This document shows, piece by piece, positions 56,828 through 64,000 of a DNA stretch of 64,000 nucleotides (the stretch's first letter is position 1; the number at the start of each line of letters is the position of its first letter). The stretch comes from Salvator merianae. Its lineage: Eukaryota > Chordata > Lepidosauria > Squamata > Teiidae. The stretch spans positions 18,149,444 to 18,213,443 of the forward strand of contig QVOM02000034.1 in NCBI GenBank assembly GCA_003586115.2, in the 5' to 3' direction. Made by a program: the position numbers and the translations under genes. A model generated the notes under the pieces. It was given only the letters and a program-made list of their open reading frames with translations, was not told the DNA's origin and did not search any database.

Positions 56828-57676
56828 AGAACATAAGAGGAGCCCTGCTGGATCAGACCACAGTCCATCTAGTCCAGCATCCTGCTCACACATTGGGCCT
56901 TTTTGCACTGTAGCGGTAGAACGTTTTTGTCCGTTCGCTAGAACGGAGCTTTCGCACTGCTGCGGGCGAGCGCCTAACCCAAACCGAACCACTCCGTACC
57001 CGATTCGAACCCGAAGCTGGATAACGCTAGACAACAAAAAAGATGTCTTCATCCTGACCTGCGCGATGGCACAAAGATCGGGCACGGTGCTTTCGCACTG
57101 TTTGCCTCGGCGTCGGGCGTGACTGGTGCGGCTACACATGTGCGGTCCGCTGCTTCGCATCCGGGGTGTGAAGTTTTCATACCCCGCTCCGCTGCTTCGT
57201 AACCTGGTACGATCTTCGTACCCGGGATAGTCCTTTGGGCTTGGCAGCTGAGCTGCCGTTATGAAGCTGACTTCGTAACCAGCCCTCTGGGTACGAAGTG
57301 GGTACGAAGGTGCGAAGTGGGTACGAAGCGGGTACGAAGCGGGTACCGAACTAGCGGCTACCATTCGCACTGTTCCCTCTGCTAGTCGGCTTCGGGTTCG
57401 TTCCTCTGGCCGGGAGTGCGAATGGCACCGAGCGTTCCTCAACCTCTCCGGTTCGAAGCCGACTACTGGGAACGGTCTACCAGGCTCAGTGTGAAAAGGC
57501 CCATTGGCCCATCAATTGCTTCTAGCCAGTCTCATACAGAAAACAAAGGCAATACTTTCACCTGTTCTCTACTTCCTTCAAATGGACTTCAAAGGCCTCC
57601 TGTCTGTCCCTCCAACCTGGAGGAGATACCTAGGCATCCATTCTAGTAGCCAATTATACATTTGTCCTCCATGAAT
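56828..57676 (-). mobile_element. CR1-like LINE 3' end split by a TIR element
   Basis: AAGAACATAAGAGGAGCCCT, CAGTCCATCTAGTCCAGCAT and CTCACACA are interrupted at 56895. The sequence resumes at 57503 with the ATTGGCCCATCAATTGCTTC block and runs to TTCTAGTAGCCAATT. Confidence 0.78.
56895..57502. mobile_element. CpG-rich GGGCC-TIR element, 608 bp
   Basis: GGGCCTTTTTGCACTG and the reverse complement of CAGTGTGAAAAGGCCC are flanked by ATT on both sides (56892-56894, 57503-57505). The interior is rich in CpG and carries tandem GGGTACGAAG-like units at 57289-57347. Confidence 0.82.
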
Positions 57677-57825
57677 TAATCTATAAGAACATAAGGGAAG
57701 CCCTGCTGGATCAGGTCACAGCCCATCTAGTCTAGCATCCTGACTCACACAGTCTCCCACCATTTGCTTCTGGATATTCTCAAGCAGAAGATGAAGGCAA
57801 AACCTTCACTTGGTCTCAACTCCCT
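57677..57825 (-). mobile_element. CR1-like LINE 3' end, second tandem copy
   Basis: AAGAACATAAGGGAAGCCCT, CAGCCCATCTAGTCTAGCAT and CAAGCAGAAGATGAAGGC follow immediately after the previous copy. Confidence 0.75.
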
Positions 57826-57921
57826 ACCAGACAGTGACTTGTGCTTTCATTAAAATTGTTATTTCAGGAAACTCTTTGGGAAGAAGAAAATGCCAGTGTG
57901 CTCTGACTTATTATTATCAGA

Positions 57922-57951
57922 TAACAACAACAACAACAACAACAACAACAA
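57922..57951. repeat. (AAC)n microsatellite
   Basis: Ten ACA/AAC units are followed by ATAATGG. 57952-59017 shows nothing else that I can name. Confidence 0.9.
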
Positions 57952-59017
57952 TAATGGTGGCTGTGGAGTGAAGTCTTTAGTACTTATAATCCTACAATCC
58001 TAAACATATGCAGGTTTTTAAAAGCAGGTCCCTAACACGCACAATCAGCCAGGAACAATAAATTTTAGCCTCATGTCTTTTTGTTTTCCAAAGTTTTATT
58101 CATTAGAGTATGGAATTCCTTTTGAATGCCCTCTGGAGTTCCTAATTAACTAGTCAGAACACCAGCCTGAATCTGGAAGATTTATAGCAGAGCCTGTTAT
58201 TAAAGTTTGTCAAGAGGGAGTGGAGGCATGAACAACCCCCCTACAAGAAATAATGCAGAAGGACTATTAAAGTAATGAAAACCAAGATCAGGCATCAGAA
58301 CTATGCCAAAGGAAGACACAGCTCCAAGCTAGTACATCATAAAAAGACACATCGTGATGACTCCAAGAGCACTATATAAGGCCAATTTCTTACTAAAAGT
58401 GAAAAAAAAAATCACTTAACAGGTTTTGAGAACCCAGGCACATTACAGTGGAATGAAAGAGTCCGTCTTGTTTAAAACAAGGATCCCTTAAGCATTTTTT
58501 GTAGTGCTGTGATGACCCACCTATCATTAAAAAATATTGCTGTTTTTTCTCACCAGCGTTCCTATTGGTGGGAATCAATTCTTGCTGATGCAGACTGCTT
58601 TTGTAGATTGCACTTCATCTCTTCCCATCCCCTGGAAAACACGTCCTTTCTGCATGTCCTTTGGTTCATCTGGTTGCTGTTTGTAAAAACTGTCGTCACA
58701 GCTTTCTTATCAGTTGGTTACAGTACTAAGACTTTTGATACGGGCCTCTGTGTTTTCAAGAAAGCATCAGCGTAGTTTTGGCAAAAACTCTAGCAAATCT
58801 TCCACTCATTTGCCCATGACTGTCCTTCAGAAAACCTTACCATTATGAGGAATGCAAAACATTCTGCCTGTCCTGCTTGTTTGGTTGTCTCTGTGACACT
58901 CTTATATGGTCTGTGGTTTGCTGTCACTTTCTTCCCAAGAGGTGCTGGAGATACACCTTGCAACCTGGTTTCAGGGCAGCTGCTCCACCAATGAGCTACT
59001 GCCGTTCCTTTGAGCTT

Positions 59018-59155
59018 AAGAATTTAAGACCTAAGAAGTGGCCCACTGGATCAGACCCATGGCCCATCTAGTCCAGCAGCCTGTTCTCACAGTAGTCACA
59101 GTAGTGTTCAAGGAAACCCACAAGCACGACATGAACACACAGTTTGCTCTGCCAG
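59018..59155 (-). mobile_element. CR1-like fragment
   Basis: CCACTGGATCAGACCCATGG, CCCATCTAGTCCAGCAGCCT and GTTCTCACAGTAGTCACAGT are the reversed family end. It resembles the copy at 55135. Confidence 0.65.
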
Positions 59156-59187
59156 GAGTCTTACAGAAGCCAGCCTTTAGAGACTAT

Positions 59188-59641
59188 GGGCATGTTTGCA
59201 CTTACACTTTCGTGAGTGATTGGATGCTCACTAGAAAAGTGCTTTTGCATTTTGCGGAGACCCATGCAATCAGACACAGCTACAGCCACTCCCAATTGCT
59301 ACTAGTTGGGGAGCACAAAATTGTGCTCTACAGCTGTACTGGGACCAGCTAGACTGCTTCCAGTACGCAATATTTGTATCCTCTTCTGGGCATGAATACT
59401 GCAGGCCACAGCATGGCATGGCTGCGCAGTTGCACACCATGTCCCTGGTCGCCATGGCAGCAGCTGGATGTTTCCCTGGCCTCTGTTGTGGTGGGTGGCC
59501 AGTACTCACCCTGCAAGTGCTGGAAGCCCATTTCCAGGATGTTCCAGCCTTTGCATACAGATGGTCACTGTACCACAGGGACTGTTCCATCTTGGAATGT
59601 TCAGAATTGGACATTCCAAGGTGGAAAGTGTGCAAAGGCCC
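59188..59641. mobile_element. GGGCC-TIR family element, 454 bp
   Basis: GGGCATGTTTGCACTTACAC and the reverse complement of AAAGTGTGCAAAGGCCC form the ends, flanked by TAT and TAC. The interior is shared with 15982-16348. Confidence 0.72.
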
Positions 59642-60024
59642 TACCAGAGGCAGCACTGTTGCCATCAGAGTAATAGCAGCACCACATTTCACAGTAGCAA
59701 ATTCATTTTTAAAAAAAATATTTTGTTCTGATTCTTCCAGGATTCAGGCTCACTAGGTAACCCCTGCTTCCAGTATTTTGGAAAAGGGAAAAAAATTATC
59801 CCTACATACTTTGGGCTGCACCATAGTAAGAGTCAGAGAAATCATAGCTCAAATAAGCAAATTTTGCGGACTCTTATTGTTTTTCGGTGCTTCACTGTAG
59901 AAGCTAGCATGGTGATCTAGAACGTAAACATACAAACCCAGCGATGCTGGTAAGGTGACTGGAAAATGCAACAAGAACTAATGATTGCTCTAATTGCAAA
60001 GTCCTGCTTTGCCTAGGACACTAA

Positions 60025-61211
60025 GGCCACGTTCCGACACGGCATTTAATCAGTTTACAGGCCGTCTTCAGTTCCCGCTGGCCCGACATGATCTTGCCAT
60101 TCTGTAGTTTTTCTGGACTAAATCGGCGAAATCCGGACTACTTTGTATTCGGATTTAATGAGTTCTCAAACGGTTCCAGATCGCTAGCGCGCTTTACTTT
60201 GCGATGTGGGAATGGGGAAGGAGAATTTGGGAGGGATCGTACTTTTTGGGGGGCGTGCAGAGGGAGGGATCCCCATTTTGTGCCATCCAATGACAGACTT
60301 TGTTGGTGGGCAGGAAGTGCAGTAGTTTCCTCTGCCTCCATTATCCCCCCTTCTGTCCCTGCCAGGGGAAAAGAAACTGTCCTCCCTTTTATTTTGCTAA
60401 GCTGCGGTCCTTTCTCTTTCTTTATCCCCCATTCGACAGTGCTAGGAAGAAATTAAAGGCTTCCTCCACTTCCGTCTGCTCTTTAAACCCCAAAATAAAG
60501 TGCACCTGTTTGGGATTGCAGTCCTCTTGCCCCAACAAAGAACCCACTCAAGATGAGTTTTGCCGGCGGCAGCACACAGCTACACAGCGAGAACACATGC
60601 TGCTGCGGATGCCTCGGGGGGAGATGAGGCAGAGTCCATTTGCTGGCAATGAACTGTACTATCAAGATAATAAATCCCCCCCCGTTCCCTCCCCACGTTT
60701 CCCCTTCATCACGGACCTCTCCCTGCTTTTGTGCTACTTTTAAATTGCACAATTGTGCAAAAGTGCACTTGCAAGGGAGCAGAAATCATCCCTTTAAAAA
60801 GCTTAATTGTGCAGTACACATAGTTTTAAAGTTCTGCTTCTGTAGATAGAAGCTGTAGTGGGGAGAAGGAGCAAATGGCAAATGACTAGTAACGCTGCTA
60901 AGTGAATCCATGTTCTGAGGCAGCAGCGGGGACATACAGAGAACGGAGCTTGACTTTCCCGCCCCTGTGACGTCAAGATTTGAACGTCGGGACTGCAGCC
61001 AATCACTGACGTCACAGGGAAGAGAATTTGATGAGGGGTGGAGGCAGAAAAGGTACTGTTTCTCCATGCCAAGCATAGGAAATATCAGTGTGGGAACAAG
61101 GAAGCACGAATTGAGTCCGTGTTAAACTGTAACTGTGGCAACGATCAGAAGACGAATTCAGTCCTTGTACTCTTCTGATACGGATTAAATTTATGATGTC
61201 GGACCGTGGCC
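60025..61211 (+). mobile_element. Harbinger-like 1.2 kb non-autonomous element, copy C
   Basis: The ends GGCCACGTTCCGACACGG and the reverse complement of GATGTCGGACCGTGGCC are flanked by TAA on both sides (60022-60024, 61212-61214), the 3-bp TWA duplication of PIF/Harbinger elements. It is the most complete of three copies. No transposase frame. Confidence 0.88.
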
Positions 61212-61214
61212 TAA

Positions 61215-64000
61215 AGGTCTTTCAGTTAACTCTGATGATAAGGTAATCAGCCTAGCTTTGCTATGTTAATTCATATCTGCAGTGAGTCAGGAAACCATTG
61301 TCTAGACGGGGACATCAAGAGCTGTTCAGGGTCTTTAATGAAGTTGGAATGATCAAAGGGAAAACAGTATTAACAGATGCAACCAAATGTGCGGCTAGGG
61401 ACATCTTATGGATGCAGAGAGGGTAAACAATGAAGAAGCATCTTGATGGATGTCAAGAGAGAGATTTGCAACACAAAAAGCTGCATAAAACAATGAGATT
61501 CCTATCAACTATACATGAAGACTTAACATGTGAAACTCCTGGCAAATGGTTTATCAGTTTTTGATTAAATTTGTAGGTTTGCATAAAAGAGCGGTGAGCA
61601 CTACATTGCAACTGTGGACCCCAAGCGAGCTCTCAACCTCTACCCTACTATAAAAGGATGTCATAAATATTTTGGATGCTCTTAAACAGATAGATTCTGA
61701 CAAATGCTAGGTTTGCTTTTTGCTTTTCCAGGAGGATTAGACTATCTATGATTTCTTGTCCACAAACCAAGAAAAATAGAATTACAAAGGAATCTGTTCA
61801 GAACATCCTCTGTTGTTAGATCTGTTTAGTGAAAACATCTCTTTTTGTAAAAAATTAGCATCAAACTAGTGGAACAATTGTGTAGAATTCAAACAAGTGA
61901 TACTAAATGCAGTACTGCATTGCTTTTATACTATTTTTTAACAACAGTATATAATTTCATTTTGCTACCAAAAGGGGGCAGCAATGAGTTCCTTTTAAAA
62001 TATTAGTTCATACAGTTAAGGACAAAGTCCTTAAAAGCAACAATAAAAATAAAGACATTTAGGGACATTTAAAAGAAGCTGAGAATGAAGATAATGAAGA
62101 ACAATGGAGGACATATGGGTTTAAAAGAGAAGAAGTATACAGGAAAAAAGGCTTGGCAGGATTATGTTGATCCCCAAAAATGTGCTACATCATTATCCAC
62201 AACTTGATTGTTTCACTGTATTTATGCCAAAGTTATGAAGGTCAAGTCATCTGCCTTAAGTTAGTTAATTTCCCCTAGGAGCATATTGTTCCACTACAGG
62301 GTTCTAAGGACAATTCTGGACTGGCTGGTGGTGTACCAGGCCAGCAGCAAGTATATTAGGTTCTTTCCTTCCTCAAACTACACTGCAGTCCAAGAGAGGC
62401 CCTGCACCTGTAGACCCTGCCCCTTGTGGGTGTGGCATCCCTTAGACAGGCATGCAGAAGGGAGGCTCCCACTATTCTTGCTGGTCTGGTATGCCAGCCA
62501 GTGCGGACTTGCCCTAAGATTCAACTACCAGTTTGGTCGCCTTTTGTAAGAGGAACATGCCCACCTTGTCTTTCACCTTTGTCAGGAACTTATTGTGAGC
62601 TGCCCATCACTGAGCCACTGAACAACAGCAACAGTTTGTTTAGTTTGTTGTTTTGCCTGTAGAATGTGGGCAGAAAATCATGGGGTCTCCCCAACCTCCC
62701 AAATGTTATCCTGTCCCTGCAAAATGTGGAAATGATACTAGCTGGGGAGCCAGAACTGTGAGTTCATATGCACTTTCTTATGAATCATGTGCATTCTTGG
62801 TATTTTAGGCTGTATCTTCATGGGCGCATGCAAAACATTTCATACGGCCGTTGAAGTCTACCCATCCCCGCAGCAGCCCACCCTGAAGGGGTGTGAGGGT
62901 GCTTGGAAGGACACAAGAACTGGACAAGAAGAACTGGACAGCTTCTTGTGTCCTGAACTGGTCCCTTGCTGTGGCGAAATGTACTGCATTTGTGTGTTGG
63001 CCTGCTGTGCCTGTGCATAGAGGGCAATGAGACCCTTTGTGTACAGGCACAATGATCTGAGCAATGAGACCTCAGTGATGGCAGTGGACCTGTCAAGCCC
63101 ATTGCCAAGGCTAAATGGGGCTGTGAGGGCTGCTTGCTCCAGTAGAGGGCCCTCCCCGAGTCATCTCCTGGTAGCAAAATGAAGACAAGCCTTCAGACTG
63201 TATAGAGCATGGGTGCCCAAGAGCAGCCAGCCAGATACTGCTGAATTAACAGCCTCAGCTCCAGCCACCCTGTCCAGTGGTAAAGAACGATGGGAGCCAG
63301 CAACACCTGGTGGGCTACTACTGAGCAACACTGCTTTAGGGGGTAAAGTGTATTACTTTCGTCACAGTATCAGTCCTCTACTTTGTGCAAACATTACACA
63401 CAGGTTGTTTTTCAGCCAGTGTAAGTTGGCACAAACAGAAACTCTGCTCTCTCCCATGCACCAGTTTGAAGCCCATGCAGTTCTGGCAGATCCAAAATAG
63501 GTTGGATCAAAGGTAATTTGCTGGCACAACATGGGCATCCAACAAAGCCGGGAAACTGGGGCATGGCAGGAGATCCCATTTGTGCTCACTTGTGTGGACT
63601 GCCTTATGGTTGATGTCTGCATTATGTCATCAAAATTTGGGCGAAATGCGTGCTTTGGTGGCACTTTTAATTGAGCATTTATATCTCACCTCTCTCCTGA
63701 AGGCATCATGATGGCAAACGTTAGCCCGTTTTTGGTTTTGCTTTTGGTGGACTGCTCCAGTGAGACTGGACCAGCTGTTCTTGGTTTATGTATCCTGGAA
63801 CGAGGCTGTATGCATTTGGACAGCTATTCTGGGACAGCCCCCGTGAGCTTCAGAGCCAGCCTCTGAAAATTCCTGGCATCAGAGCCCCTGGGGGAGCCAT
63901 TTTGGCAGTGTGCCTTGTTACACCACTGAAATTATCCTCCTGGTAAACTGGATCATGGAGGTGTGTGGTTCTGCACTACTCTTTGATATGCTTTACCAGG
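61215..64000. other. Intergenic, mostly unassigned
   Basis: No exon of a neighbouring gene is recognised. A degraded hAT-like or palindromic repeat (CATGGGTGCCCAAGAG ... ACACTGC) lies at about 63205-63345. A short perfect inverted repeat AGGACACAAGAA / TTCTTGTGTCCT lies at about 62909-62955. Confidence 0.4.
61968..61984 (+). promoter_or_regulatory. CTCF-like motif CCAAAAGGGGGCAGC
   Basis: It resembles the CTCF core with one unfavourable base at the fourth position. Binding is inferred only. Confidence 0.4.

Noticed and set aside
56825..57442. 205-codon open frame on the minus strand
   Set aside because: It runs through the CpG-rich TIR element and its CR1-like flank. The Arg/Ser-rich text comes from the repeat, not from a gene.
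62286..62662. Cys/Trp-rich open frames on the plus strand, considered as an exon of an upstream gene
   Set aside because: No recognised family and no supporting splice sites in a consistent frame.
1..64000. CRISPR array, bacterial operons, Shine-Dalgarno sites, integrated phage
   Set aside because: The sequence is vertebrate nuclear DNA with spliced exons and LINE/SINE repeats; no regularly spaced repeats or prokaryotic gene organisation is present.

Overview
This is a piece of vertebrate nuclear genome, most probably from a squamate reptile and likely a lizard. It is AT-rich, has introns, and holds one CpG island. Its repeat set is the squamate one: BovB/RTE, L2-clade and CR1-clade LINEs, tRNA-derived SINEs with (GAA)n/(CTT)n tails, and many non-autonomous DNA transposons (Harbinger-like, hAT-like, Tigger-like and snapback elements). 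The species cannot be fixed from the sequence alone.

Only one protein-coding gene can be supported: PARD6B, the polarity protein PAR-6 beta, on the minus strand. Coding exon 1 (19433-19495) lies inside the CpG island at about 19.09-20.14 kb and encodes the short N-terminal segment. Intron 1 is 10,026 bp. Exon 2 (9184-9406) encodes nearly the whole PB1 domain that binds atypical PKC. The last exon (semi-CRIB, PDZ and C-terminal tail) is not in the window and should lie beyond position 1. No other gene is recognised. From known vertebrate gene order, RIPOR3 would be expected on the plus strand upstream of PARD6B, but no exon of it is recognised up to 64,000.

Layout. 1-9183 is PARD6B intron 2 with a few repeats. 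9407-19432 is intron 1, holding SINEs, a Tigger-like element inserted in a snapback element, a BovB fragment and a TIR element. 19.1-20.1 kb is the promoter and CpG island, with a cluster of NRF1-type motifs. 20.4-64 kb is intergenic and repeat-dense: CR1-like, L2, BovB/RTE and sushi-ichi-type Ty3/gypsy remnants, hAT elements that each carry a nested insertion, three copies of a 1.2 kb Harbinger-like family counting the one at 330-1024, five snapback elements with GGCTGCATCC ends, and at least six elements with GGGCCTTTTTGCAC-type ends.

The most informative signals are nested insertions that can be read against an empty site. The Harbinger-like element in one hAT copy can be compared with the second hAT copy. 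A MITE sits inside a CR1 reverse-transcriptase reading frame. An L2 is split by both a CR1 and a MITE. Four CTCF-like motifs, all in the same orientation, lie between 22 and 62 kb; one is inside a SINE and one inside a TIR element. No computation or database search was possible. Family names rest on recognised motifs, and element ends rest on terminal repeats and target-site duplications read by eye.
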